Positions 8,167-16,648 of a stretch of DNA of 64,000 nucleotides are shown piece by piece. Under the pieces are notes generated by a model. It did no database searches, was not told the DNA's origin, and worked only from the letters and a program-made list of their open reading frames with translations. The stretch lies in contig NZ_JOOE01000001.1 of assembly GCF_000712135.1 (NCBI RefSeq), forward strand, positions 62,001 through 126,000, given 5' to 3'. The translations under genes were made by a program, and so were the position numbers. Origin of the DNA: Sphingomonas sp. UNC305MFCol5.2. GTDB lineage: Bacteria; Pseudomonadota; Alphaproteobacteria; Sphingomonadales; Sphingomonadaceae. The first letter of the stretch is position 1. Each line of letters starts with the position of its first letter.

Positions 8167-8790
8167 ATGATCACCGTCCACCATCTCGAGAATTCGCGCT
8201 CGCAGCGCGTCCTCTGGCTGCTCGAGGAGCTGGGCCTTCCCTACACGATCAAGCGCTACGAGCGGAACAAGGCGACGATGCTCGCCCCGCCTGAACTCTT
8301 GCAGGTTCACCCGCTCGGCAAGTCGCCGGTGATCGACGATGACGGTCTAGTGCTCGCCGAGACGGGGGCGATCGTCGAATATCTGGTCGAAAAGGCCGAT
8401 GGCCGCCTCGGGGCGCCCGCGCATCGCGACGATGCGCTGCGCTACCGCCACTTCCTCCATTATGCCGAGGGCTCGCTGATGCCGCCGCTGCTGGTCAAGC
8501 TGGTGTTGAGCCGTGTGCCGCTGCTCGGCAAGGTGGCGCAGAAGAAGTTCCAGCCGATGATCGACGTGCATCTCGATTATGTCGAGGCCGAGCTCGCGGC
8601 GCGTCCGTGGTTCGCCGGCAAGGATTTCACCGCCGCCGACGTGATGATGAGCTTCCCGCTCGAAGCCGCCGTCAGCCGCGCTGACGCCACCGAAGGCCGC
8701 CCGCACATCGCCGCGTGGCTCCAGAAGATCCACGCGAGGCCCGCCTATCAGGCGGCGCTGAAAGCCGGCGGGGCTTACGCTTATGCCTGA
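8167..8790 (+). CDS. Glutathione S-transferase family protein
   Basis: This is a cytosolic GST-like enzyme that would conjugate or reduce substrates with glutathione. The 207-aa product has an N-terminal thioredoxin-fold domain starting MITVHHLENSRSQRVLWLLEELGLPY. It contains the cis-Pro glutathione-binding turn (GKSPVI) and the ETGAIVEYL motif (usual E-S in GSTs), then the all-helical C-terminal domain with FTAADVMMSFPLEAA. The length is typical. ATG 8167 has an upstream AAGGGA at suitable distance; longer in-frame starts would translate through the 42-bp element and were rejected. The natural substrate is unknown. Confidence 0.92.
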   Translation: MITVHHLENSRSQRVLWLLEELGLPYTIKRYERNKATMLAPPELLQVHPLGKSPVIDDDGLVLAETGAIVEYLVEKADGRLGAPAHRDDALRYRHFLHYAEGSLMPPLLVKLVLSRVPLLGKVAQKKFQPMIDVHLDYVEAELAARPWFAGKDFTAADVMMSFPLEAAVSRADATEGRPHIAAWLQKIHARPAYQAALKAGGAYAYA

Positions 8791-9191
8791 TCAGACAGGC
8801 ATGGGCAGGTTCGGCTCTGGAGCTATTTCTCGTCATCCCGGATGTTAGGCTTTCCCGGAAAACCGCAGGTTTTACGCTGGAAAGCCTTACAGTCCGGGAT
8901 CCACTTCTCCGCTGGATACTTGCCTCACGGTGGATCCCGGACAGCTCGATTTTCTGATCAAATCGGAGATTTGAAGAAAATCGGCTTCCGGGATGACAGA
9001 ATTGGCGCCGGTCCGAAGACGGGAACAGCGCCCACCTTGCAATGTAGGATTTGGTCTGCTTGGCTCAACAAGCCGGAAACCCGGCCGCTCTTTGACCTGG
9101 TCGACACCCTGCAGTCGCGAAAACCCGCGCAATAAAGTTACGAGATCAACTGCGTTTCCACCAACTGAGTCAATTTAAGCCCCCGCAGCCT
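8791..9191. other. Non-coding 400-bp interval with structured repeats
   Basis: No credible gene is visible between the GST and symporter stops. Most of the left half (8831-8998) is a nested set of palindromes, listed separately. From 9000 to 9191 I see no conserved motif, RNA gene or clear terminator. Confidence 0.7.
8831..8998. repeat. Nested palindromic repeat cluster (REP/BIME-like)
   Basis: Outer arms GTCATCCCGGA (8832-8842) and TCCGGGATGAC (8987-8997) enclose three further inverted repeats. These are AGGCTTTCC/GGAAAGCCT (8847-8855 with 8879-8887), a perfect 13-bp pair GTCCGGGATCCAC/GTGGATCCCGGAC (8892-8904 with 8930-8942), and an AT-rich pair CGATTTTC/GAAAATCG around a CAAATC/GATTTG stem. 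This modular architecture is typical of bacterial interspersed mosaic elements. Confidence 0.75.
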
Positions 9192-10517
9192 TCAGTGCTT
9201 GCCGTAATCCTTGAACCGGTCCTCGTCGCCGGGAACCGGGTGGGTTGGCAGCACGATCGCCTCGTCGGGATCCTGCGGCGGATCGAGCTGGCCCTCCCAG
9301 CGCGCCACCACCGTCGCCGCGACCGCGTTGCCGATCACGTTGGTCGCGGTGCGGCCCATGTCGAGGAAATGGTCGACCGCGAGGATCAGCAATATGCCCG
9401 CCTCGGGAATCTGGAAGTGCGACAGCGTTCCGGTGATCACCACCAGGCTGGCGCGCGGCACGCCGGCGATGCCCTTGCTGGTGATCATCAGCATCAGCAG
9501 CATCGTGATCATCGTCCCCCAGTCGAGGTGGATGCCGTAAGCCTGGGCGATGAAGATCGACGCGAACGTCATGTACATCATCGAGCCGTCGAGATTGAAC
9601 GAATAGCCGAGCGGCAGCACGAAGCTCGCGATCCGCGGCGGCACGCCGAACTTGTCGAGCGCCTCCAGCGTCCGCGGATAAGCGGCCTCCGACGAAGCGG
9701 TCGAGAAGCCGAGCAGGATGGGATCGCGCAGATAGCGCAGCAGCTTGCCGGTACGCGGGCCGACGACCACGAAGCACGCGCCGAGCAGGACTGCCCAGAG
9801 GACGAAGAGGCCGATATAGAAGCTGGCCATGAAGAAGGCGAGGTCACCGACCACGCCGAGTCCGCGCGTCGCCAGCGTCCGCGCCACCGCACAGAACACC
9901 GCCACCGGTGCGAACAGCATGACATATCCGGTGACCGTCAGCATTACCGCGACCAGCGCCTCGAGGCCGCGGACCAGCGGAGCGCCTCTTTCGCCCACCG
10001 CCGCGAGCCCGACGCCGAAGAACAGCGAGAAGATCACCAGCTGGAGGATGTCGTTGGTCGCCATCGCGTCGATCGCCGATGTCGGCACGATGTGGATGAA
10101 GAATTTGGCGGCGTCGAAGCCCGAGCGGTCGACTCCGCTAGATGCCGCCGCGTCGGGCAGTGGCAGATTGAGGCCGACGCCCGGCTGGAGGAGGTTGACC
10201 AGCAACAGGCCCAGAGTCAGCGAGATGAGGCTGGCGGTGACGAACCAGAAGAACGCCTTGATGCCCACTCGGCCGATCGCGCCGGTGCCGCCCATATGCG
10301 CGATCCCGACCACCAGCGTCGAGACCACCAGGGGCGCGATGATCATCTTGATCAGATGGAGGAACATCTGGGTCGGGATGTCGAACCAGTAGCTGATCGC
10401 GGCGAGGCGTGCGGTTCCCTCGGCGGTGCCATCGTCATAGGCGACGTTCAGTCCCCAGCCGATCAGTCCGCCGAGCAGCAGCCCGGCCAGAATGAACCAC
10501 GTCAGTCGCTTGCCCAC
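9192..10517 (-). CDS. Dicarboxylate/amino acid:cation symporter (DAACS family)
   Basis: This inner-membrane secondary transporter takes up dicarboxylates or acidic amino acids with H+ or Na+. The 441-aa polytopic protein has the family hallmarks in order: the serine-rich hairpin STASSEAAYPRTLEAL, the NLDGSMMYMTFASIFIAQA segment of TM7 (NMDGT motif variant), a second hairpin near SKGIAGVPRASLVV, and the substrate-binding TM8 stretch FLDMGRTATNVIGNAVAA. The start is GTG 10517 with GGGGA about 6 nt upstream. It is convergent with the GST and divergent from the M24 peptidase gene. The exact substrate (C4-dicarboxylate, glutamate or aspartate) cannot be told from the sequence. Confidence 0.93.
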   Translation of the reverse strand: MGKRLTWFILAGLLLGGLIGWGLNVAYDDGTAEGTARLAAISYWFDIPTQMFLHLIKMIIAPLVVSTLVVGIAHMGGTGAIGRVGIKAFFWFVTASLISLTLGLLLVNLLQPGVGLNLPLPDAAASSGVDRSGFDAAKFFIHIVPTSAIDAMATNDILQLVIFSLFFGVGLAAVGERGAPLVRGLEALVAVMLTVTGYVMLFAPVAVFCAVARTLATRGLGVVGDLAFFMASFYIGLFVLWAVLLGACFVVVGPRTGKLLRYLRDPILLGFSTASSEAAYPRTLEALDKFGVPPRIASFVLPLGYSFNLDGSMMYMTFASIFIAQAYGIHLDWGTMITMLLMLMITSKGIAGVPRASLVVITGTLSHFQIPEAGILLILAVDHFLDMGRTATNVIGNAVAATVVARWEGQLDPPQDPDEAIVLPTHPVPGDEDRFKDYGKH

Positions 10518-10617
10518 GAAATTCCCCTAAGAAAGTTCGCGGCAGGGAAGGGGATTGTCGCGGCCGGGTCAAGCACCCTATCGCGGCCGTCCACGCAATT
10601 CTTGCCGGAGTCGTCCG

Positions 10618-11883
10618 ATGTTGCACCGCCACAGCCTCAGCCGCCGAGCCCTGATCCGGGCGGCCGGCGCGGTGCCGCTGCTGGCGCTGCCGGGGGTGCT
10701 TGCCGCCGCCGATATCGACGTATCGGACCTGAAGGACATCACCATCGGCGCGCAGCCGATTGGTCCTGGGGAGCGCAAGGCGCGCATTGCCCGCGCCCAG
10801 GCGCTGATGCGGGCGAACCATATCGGCGCGGTGCTGATCGAGCCGGGATCGTCGCTGATCTATTTCACCGGGGTGCGCTGGAGCCGCAGCGAACGGCTGA
10901 CCTGCGTCGTCCTCCCGGTCGAAGGCGAGCCCTGCATCGTCACCCCGTTCTTCGAAGAGCCCTCGGTGCGCGAAAGCCTGGCTATCCCCGCCGAGGTGCG
11001 GGTGTGGCAGGAGGATGAAGACCCGCTCGCCGTGGTCGCCGGTTTCCTCAAGGACCGCAAGCTGGCCGCGCGGCCGATCGGGGTCGAGGAGACGATGCGC
11101 TATTTCGCAGTCGACGGGCTCCAGCACGCGCTGCCGGTTGCGAAGATCGTCTCGGCCAACCCGGTGGTGCGTGGCTGCCGCATGATCAAGACCGCGCCGG
11201 AGCTCGCCTTGATGCAGCTCGCCACCGACGTCACGATTGCCGCCTATCGCTGGACATATCCCCGAATCACTGCGGGCATGACGCCGCAGGACATCGCCGC
11301 GCTGATGAGCGCGGCGACGCGCAAGCTCGGCGGCTCGAACGAGTGGAACCTCATCCTGCTCGGCGAGGCGGCCGCCTATCCGCATGGCAGCGGCAAGCCG
11401 CAAAAGGTCCTGCCCGGCGAAGTCGTGCTGATGGACTGCGGCTGCAGCGTCCAGGGCTATCAGTCCGACGTGTCCCGCAGCTTCGTCTTCGGCACGCCGA
11501 GCGCCGAGCAGCGCAAGGTCTGGGAGGTGGTGGCACGCGGCCAGCAGATCGCGCTCGAGGCGGCGAAGCTCGGCACCCCCGCCGGCGCCGTGGATGATGC
11601 GGTGCGCGGCTATTACACGTCGCTCGGCTATGGCCCCGACTACAAGCTCCCCGGTCTATCGCACCGCACCGGGCACGGGATCGGCATGGACGGCCACGAA
11701 CCGGTCAATCTCGTCCGCGGCGAGAAGACCCGGCTCGCGCCCGGCATGTGTTTCTCGAACGAGCCCGGCATCTACATCCCCGGCAACTTCGGCGTCCGGC
11801 TCGAGGATTGCTTCCACATGACGGAAAGCGGCCCGAAATGGTTCAGCACGCCGCCGAAGTCGATCGATCGCCCGTTCGAGTGA
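10618..11883 (+). CDS. Tat-exported M24 family metallopeptidase (Xaa-Pro aminopeptidase-like)
   Basis: This is probably a periplasmic aminopeptidase that cleaves Xaa-Pro or related dipeptides using a dinuclear metal site. From ATG 10618 the 421-aa precursor begins with a Tat-like signal (LSRRALIRAAGAVPLLALPGVLAAA, twin Arg plus hydrophobic core). The creatinase-like N-terminal domain is followed by the pita-bread domain. Its metal ligands are visible: Asp in MDCGC, Asp in YQSDVSR, His in TGHGIGMDGHEP, Glu in NEPGIY and Glu in VRLED. Its stop overlaps the GTG of the lipid-kinase gene (GTGA), so the two are one transcript. A role in peptide or D-amino-acid turnover is guesswork. Confidence 0.9.
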   Translation: MLHRHSLSRRALIRAAGAVPLLALPGVLAAADIDVSDLKDITIGAQPIGPGERKARIARAQALMRANHIGAVLIEPGSSLIYFTGVRWSRSERLTCVVLPVEGEPCIVTPFFEEPSVRESLAIPAEVRVWQEDEDPLAVVAGFLKDRKLAARPIGVEETMRYFAVDGLQHALPVAKIVSANPVVRGCRMIKTAPELALMQLATDVTIAAYRWTYPRITAGMTPQDIAALMSAATRKLGGSNEWNLILLGEAAAYPHGSGKPQKVLPGEVVLMDCGCSVQGYQSDVSRSFVFGTPSAEQRKVWEVVARGQQIALEAAKLGTPAGAVDDAVRGYYTSLGYGPDYKLPGLSHRTGHGIGMDGHEPVNLVRGEKTRLAPGMCFSNEPGIYIPGNFGVRLEDCFHMTESGPKWFSTPPKSIDRPFE

Positions 11884-12773
11884 GCGGACCCGTCCCCCTC
11901 CTGGTCAACCGCGGCGGCGGCGCCGCGGCGGCCCAGAGCGAGGCGCTGGAGGACGAGATCCGCAAGGCGTTCGCCGATGCCGGCATAAGCATCGACCTCC
12001 AGTTCTTCCCCGGCGAGGGGATGGCGGACGCGGTGGCGAAGGTCGCCGGCCGCAAGCTCGTTGTGATCGGCGGGGGTGACGGGACGCTTGGTAGTGCAGC
12101 GGGTGCGCTGGCGGAAGCGGGTTCCACGCTCGGCATCCTGCCATTGGGGACGCGGAACCATCTGGCCCGCGAGCTGGGCATTCCGCTCGAGCTTCCCGAA
12201 GCGGCGAAGCTCATCGCCGATGGTCCGCAGCGCCGCATCGATCTTGGCCGCGTCAATGGCCAGGTCTTCGTCAACAACGCGTCGATCGGTTTTTATCCCG
12301 ATCTCGTCCAGCAGCGCGAAGGCATAAAGCTGCCCAGGAAGCTCGCCGCCATACTCGCGGCGGCGGCGGCGCTGCGGCGGATGCGGCATCGGCGGTTGCG
12401 GCTCACAATGCCGGGGGGAGAAGAGAACATAGTCACGCCGATGTTGTTTGTCGGGAACAACCGTTATGTGCTCGAGGCCGGCAGGCTCGGGCAGCGCGCG
12501 GCACTCGATGACGGCGTGCTCTCGGTCTATGCAGTCGCCTCGCGTCGCCGTCTGGCGCTGATCGGTTTCGCAATCCGCGCACTGATCGGCCGTACCGACC
12601 CCGACCGCGATTTCGCCGCGATCGGCGATGTCTCCGAGCTATGCGTCACCGGTCCGAAGCGATGCATCCATGTCGCGCTCGATGGCGAAGTGAAGTCGTT
12701 GGCCGTCCCGCTCGCCTTCACGCTCGATTCCAGGGCGCTCAGCGTCATCGCGCCGCTTGAGGAACCGACCTAG
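11880..12773 (+). CDS. Diacylglycerol kinase catalytic-domain protein (lipid kinase)
   Basis: The DAGK_cat fold phosphorylates diacylglycerol, sphingoid bases or related lipids with ATP. The 297-aa product has the nucleotide-binding GGGDGTLGSAAGAL and the substrate-loop motif GTRNHLARELGIP (GTANDFAR-type), followed by the beta-sandwich C-terminal domain. The start is GTG 11880, overlapping the TGA of the peptidase gene. In a sphingolipid-making bacterium a sphingosine-kinase-like role is possible, but the sequence does not settle the lipid. Confidence 0.88.
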   Translation: MSGPVPLLVNRGGGAAAAQSEALEDEIRKAFADAGISIDLQFFPGEGMADAVAKVAGRKLVVIGGGDGTLGSAAGALAEAGSTLGILPLGTRNHLARELGIPLELPEAAKLIADGPQRRIDLGRVNGQVFVNNASIGFYPDLVQQREGIKLPRKLAAILAAAAALRRMRHRRLRLTMPGGEENIVTPMLFVGNNRYVLEAGRLGQRAALDDGVLSVYAVASRRRLALIGFAIRALIGRTDPDRDFAAIGDVSELCVTGPKRCIHVALDGEVKSLAVPLAFTLDSRALSVIAPLEEPT

Positions 12774-12791
12774 TTCCCCTACGTCGCACGC

Positions 12792-15443
12792 ATGACGTCC
12801 ACGAACGATATCCGCCGCAGCTTCCTCGACTATTTCGAAGGTCAGGGCCACGCCCGCGTGCCCAGCGCGCCGCTGGTGCCGCACAACGATCCGACCTTGA
12901 TGTTCGTCAATGCGGGCATGGTGCCGTTCAAGAACGTCTTCACCGGGCTCGAGACTCGTCCCTATTCGACCGCGACCAGCTCGCAGAAGTGCGTCCGCGC
13001 CGGCGGCAAGCACAACGATCTCGACAATGTCGGCTACACCGCGCGCCACCACACATTCTTCGAGATGCTCGGCAATTTCTCGTTCGGCGACTATTTCAAG
13101 GAGCAGGCGATCACGCATGCGTGGACGCTGCTGACCAAGGAATGGGGCATTCCGGCGGAAAAGCTGACCGCCACCGTCTACTACACCGACGATCAGGCGT
13201 TTGACCTGTGGAAGAAGATCGCGGGGCTCCCCGAAAGCCGCATCATCCGCATCCCGACCAAGGACAATTTCTGGGCGATGGGATCCGACGGCCCGTGCGG
13301 GCCGTGCTCGGAGATCTTCTACGATCACGGCGATCACATTTATGGCGGCCCCCCGGGTTCGCCCGAAGAGGACGGCGACCGCTTCGTCGAGATCTGGAAC
13401 CTCGTCTTCATGCAGTATCTGCAGGAGAATGACGTCCAGATCGGCGAATTGCCCAAGCCGAGCATCGATACCGGCATGGGTCTCGAGCGGGTCGCCGCAG
13501 TGCTTCAGGGCGTCCACGACAATTACGACACCGACACGTTCAAGGCACTGATCGCCGAGAGCGGTGCGCTGACCGGCGCCTCGACCACCGGCGACAATCA
13601 GGCCAGCCACCGCGTGATCGCCGATCACCTGCGCGCATCGGGCTTCCTGGTCGCCGACGGCGTGCTGCCAGCGAACGAGGGCCGCGGCTACGTCCTGCGC
13701 CGCATCATGCGCCGCGCGATGCGCCACGCGCATCTGCTCGGCGCCAAGGATCCGCTGATGCACCGCATGGTGCCGAGCCTCGTCGCCGAGATGGGCGCGG
13801 CCTATCCCGAACTCGTCCGGGCCCAGCCGCTGATCGAGGCGACCTTGCTGCAGGAGGAGACTCGCTTCCGCCAGACGCTCGCCAATGGATTGCGCCTGCT
13901 CGACGAAGCGACCAAGGGACTAACCGAGGGCGACACGCTTCCCGGCGAAACCGCGTTCAAGCTCTACGATACCTTCGGCTTCCCATACGACCTGACCGAG
14001 GACGCCTTGCGTGCAGACGGCATCTCGGTCGATCGTGCCGGCTTCGACACGGCGATGGCCGAGCAGAAGCGTGCCGCGCGTGCCGCATGGAAGGGATCGG
14101 GCGACAAGGCTTCGGACGAAGTCTGGTACGACATCGCCGACGAACTCGGCGGCACCGAATTCACCGGCTACAGCGGCACCGAAGGCGAAGGGCAGGTCGT
14201 TGCGATCGTCAAGGAAGGCGCGCGCGTCGACAAGGCCAGTGTCGGCGACAGCGTCACCGTCCTGACCAACCAGACGCCCTTCTACGGCGAATCGGGCGGC
14301 CAGATGGGCGACGCCGGCACGATCACCAACGACCAGCTACGCGCGGTGGTGGAGGACACCTCCAAACCGCTCGGCCGCCTCCACGCGCACCACGCGAAGA
14401 TCGAGAGCGGCGAGCTTTCGGTCGGCGATACCGTCAAGCTTTCGGTCGATGCCGCGCGCCGTGACCAGATCCGCGCCAACCACTCGGCCACGCACTTGCT
14501 GCACGCGGCATTGCGCAAGCGGCTTGGCGGCCATGTCACGCAAAAGGGCAGCCTCGTCGCCCCCGATCGCCTGCGCTTCGACTTCTCGCACCCCTCGGCG
14601 CTTACTCCGCAGGAGATCGCCGAGATCGAAGCCGATGTGAATGCGCAGATCCGCCACAATGAGAGCGTCGGCACCCGGCTGATGACTCCCGAAGACGCGA
14701 TCGCCGCAGGTGCGATGGCGCTGTTCGGCGAGAAATATGGCGACGAGGTCCGCGTGCTCTCGATGGGTCGCGGTGACGAGCAGCATTATTCGGTCGAATT
14801 GTGTGGCGGCACGCATGTCAACGCGACCGGTGACATTGCGATCTTCAAGATCGTCTCGGAAAGCGCCGTCTCGTCGGGCATCCGCCGCATCGAGGCGCTG
14901 ACCGGCGAAGCCGCGCGCCAATGGCTCAACGCGCGCGACGAACGGCTGAAGGAAGCGGCCGCGGCGCTCAAATCCTCGCCCGATGAAGTGCCGGCGCGCG
15001 TGGCCGCGCTGGTCGAGGAACGTCGCCGGCTCGAGCGCGAGCTGGCCGATGCGAAGAAGGCGCTTGCGCTGGGCGGCGGCGGGGCTGCTGCTCCTGCGGG
15101 CCCTGAGCAGGTGAACGGGATCAACTTCGTCGGTCAGGTGCTCGATGGGCTCGATCCCAAGTCACTTCGCGGCGCTGTGGACGAAGCCAAAGCGCGAATC
15201 GGCAGCGGCGTCGTCGCGCTGGTTGCAGTGAATGACGGCCGCGCCTCGGTCGCGGTCGGCGTCAGCGACGGGCTCGATCTCAGCGCAGTGGATCTCGTCA
15301 AGACCGCGGTCGCGGTGCTGGGCGGGCAGGGCGGCGGCGGCCGCCCCGACATGGCCCAGGGCGGCGGTCCGGATGGGTCGAAGGGCGCTGACGCGATTGA
15401 AGCAGTCAAGGACGCGCTGGCGGAGGCCAAGGCCGCGGCCTGA
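12792..15443 (+). CDS. alaS: Alanine-tRNA ligase
   Basis: AlaRS charges tRNA(Ala) and clears mischarged Ser/Gly through its editing domain. The 883-aa protein has the class II catalytic core ([13 protein letters not shown] at the N-terminus, motif 2 around [20 protein letters not shown]), the tRNA-recognition domain, and the editing domain zinc ligands HSATHLLH and CGGTH. A C-terminal coiled-coil and C-Ala/DHHA1 domain carries the usual Gly-rich tail ([16 protein letters not shown]). Full length and all key residues are present. ATG 12792 follows the lipid-kinase stop by 18 nt. Confidence 0.98.
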   Translation: MTSTNDIRRSFLDYFEGQGHARVPSAPLVPHNDPTLMFVNAGMVPFKNVFTGLETRPYSTATSSQKCVRAGGKHNDLDNVGYTARHHTFFEMLGNFSFGDYFKEQAITHAWTLLTKEWGIPAEKLTATVYYTDDQAFDLWKKIAGLPESRIIRIPTKDNFWAMGSDGPCGPCSEIFYDHGDHIYGGPPGSPEEDGDRFVEIWNLVFMQYLQENDVQIGELPKPSIDTGMGLERVAAVLQGVHDNYDTDTFKALIAESGALTGASTTGDNQASHRVIADHLRASGFLVADGVLPANEGRGYVLRRIMRRAMRHAHLLGAKDPLMHRMVPSLVAEMGAAYPELVRAQPLIEATLLQEETRFRQTLANGLRLLDEATKGLTEGDTLPGETAFKLYDTFGFPYDLTEDALRADGISVDRAGFDTAMAEQKRAARAAWKGSGDKASDEVWYDIADELGGTEFTGYSGTEGEGQVVAIVKEGARVDKASVGDSVTVLTNQTPFYGESGGQMGDAGTITNDQLRAVVEDTSKPLGRLHAHHAKIESGELSVGDTVKLSVDAARRDQIRANHSATHLLHAALRKRLGGHVTQKGSLVAPDRLRFDFSHPSALTPQEIAEIEADVNAQIRHNESVGTRLMTPEDAIAAGAMALFGEKYGDEVRVLSMGRGDEQHYSVELCGGTHVNATGDIAIFKIVSESAVSSGIRRIEALTGEAARQWLNARDERLKEAAAALKSSPDEVPARVAALVEERRRLERELADAKKALALGGGGAAAPAGPEQVNGINFVGQVLDGLDPKSLRGAVDEAKARIGSGVVALVAVNDGRASVAVGVSDGLDLSAVDLVKTAVAVLGGQGGGGRPDMAQGGGPDGSKGADAIEAVKDALAEAKAAA

Positions 15444-15469
15444 TCCTCGGCGCAAGCCGAGGGATCACT

Positions 15470-15985
15470 TCACAGCCCGAGCTTGTAGCCGTCCTCCGGT
15501 TTCACCCACGATACGCGCTGCGTCAGCTCGGGATGCGCGACGCCGTCCAGCGTCACTTCGGCCTTGAACGCTGCGCCGTCGGGCGTCTCGCGCGCGCAAC
15601 CCATTTTGTCGAGCATCGGGGTGATCGATCCGACGATCTGTGTGCGGATCGCGGTCGCCATGGCTTCGTCGAGCGGCTTGCCGTCCATCTTGAACGCCGC
15701 GCCTTCGAAATCGGCCTTGCGGATCGGGCTGCACAATGCGCCGTCCTTCACCGTGCCCGGTGCTTTCACTTCCATCGTGATCAGCGGCTGCGGCGCGACG
15801 ACGATCGTGGTGACCGATTCGAAGCTGCCGTCGGGGTTCACCTTGTAGCTGCTCAACCCCATGCAGGTCTTCTTCTCGACATTGGGACTGGCACATTGGA
15901 GCTTGCCAGCCCTCGCCGAGGCCAGCGGATCGGTGGCGGCTTGCGGCGCGTTGCTCGCCAGCAGGAGGAAGAACGCTTCGATCAT
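15470..15985 (-). CDS. Secreted hypothetical protein, paralogue 1 of a tandem pair
   Basis: I do not recognise a characterised family. The 171-aa product starts at ATG 15985 (GGAG 8 nt upstream) with a short hydrophobic leader (MIEAFFLLLASNAPQAA). It continues with a domain containing GKLQCASPN, a Cys in KKTCMG, a Cys near DGALCSPI and one in DKMGCARE, and ends VTLDGVAHPELTQRVSWV. The neighbouring gene at 16058 shares the same framework, with DPLA..R.GKL.C..PN, four spaced cysteines and VTLDGVAHPELTQ.V.WV, so the two arose by tandem duplication. Paired cysteines in exported proteins suggest disulfides. The function is unknown. Confidence 0.8.
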   Translation of the reverse strand: MIEAFFLLLASNAPQAATDPLASARAGKLQCASPNVEKKTCMGLSSYKVNPDGSFESVTTIVVAPQPLITMEVKAPGTVKDGALCSPIRKADFEGAAFKMDGKPLDEAMATAIRTQIVGSITPMLDKMGCARETPDGAAFKAEVTLDGVAHPELTQRVSWVKPEDGYKLGL

Positions 15986-16057
15986 CGGTCGGACTCCATC
16001 ACGATCAGCCGAACATGCGATGCTGGCCGCGCTGCGGCAAGGCAATGGCGGAAGGGC

Positions 16058-16585
16058 TCAGCGCCCCACCGCATAACCCTCGCTGCGGGCGACCCAGGCG
16101 ACCGGCTGCGTGAGTTCGGGGTGCGCGACGCCGTCCAGCGTCACGATCATGCGGGTCATGCCGTCTTCGGTGCGGTCCTGGGTGCAGCGCTTCTTGCCCT
16201 GCAGCGATTGCACCGAGTTGAGCACCTGCAGCCGCATCGCTTGGTCCGCATTGGGCGCCATCCGCTTGCCGTTGCTCAGCAGCATGCCGTTTTGAAAATC
16301 GCTGGTGCGAATCATCACGCAAACGCCGCCTTCCTCGATCCGGCCGAACGTCTTGTAGCGCAGCAGGATACCCGGATCGCTGGAGAAAAGGCCGGTCACC
16401 GTCGCGTCGAAGCTGCCATCGTCGGCCACCTGGTACCGGATGATCGCGCGGCAGGTGAGCCTGGCCGGATTGGGAGCCACGCAGCGGAGTTTGCCTTGGC
16501 GCGCCGGCGCCAGCGGGTCGGCGGGCGCGGGCGCGGGCGCGGATTGTCCCGCGAGCAGGCCGGCAAGCAACAGGGCAGCGATCAT
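16058..16585 (-). CDS. Secreted hypothetical protein, paralogue 2 of a tandem pair
   Basis: The 175-aa product has a clear Sec signal (MIAALLLAGLLAGQSAPAPAPA) and the same domain as the downstream gene: GKLRCVAPN, Cys in LTCRAII, Cys in GGVCVMIR, Cys in KKRCTQD, and the shared C-terminal VTLDGVAHPELTQPVAWV. ATG 16585 was chosen over TTG 16591 because AGGAG lies 8 nt upstream of it. It sits about 70 bp before its paralogue in the same orientation and could share its transcript. No enzymatic motif is visible. Confidence 0.82.
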   Translation of the reverse strand: MIAALLLAGLLAGQSAPAPAPADPLAPARQGKLRCVAPNPARLTCRAIIRYQVADDGSFDATVTGLFSSDPGILLRYKTFGRIEEGGVCVMIRTSDFQNGMLLSNGKRMAPNADQAMRLQVLNSVQSLQGKKRCTQDRTEDGMTRMIVTLDGVAHPELTQPVAWVARSEGYAVGR

Positions 16586-16648
16586 GGGCAATGCTCCTAA
16601 ACTAGGGGCGTTGGATGCGCGCTCACGCGGCGCCCCGCAAGCCCCGCT

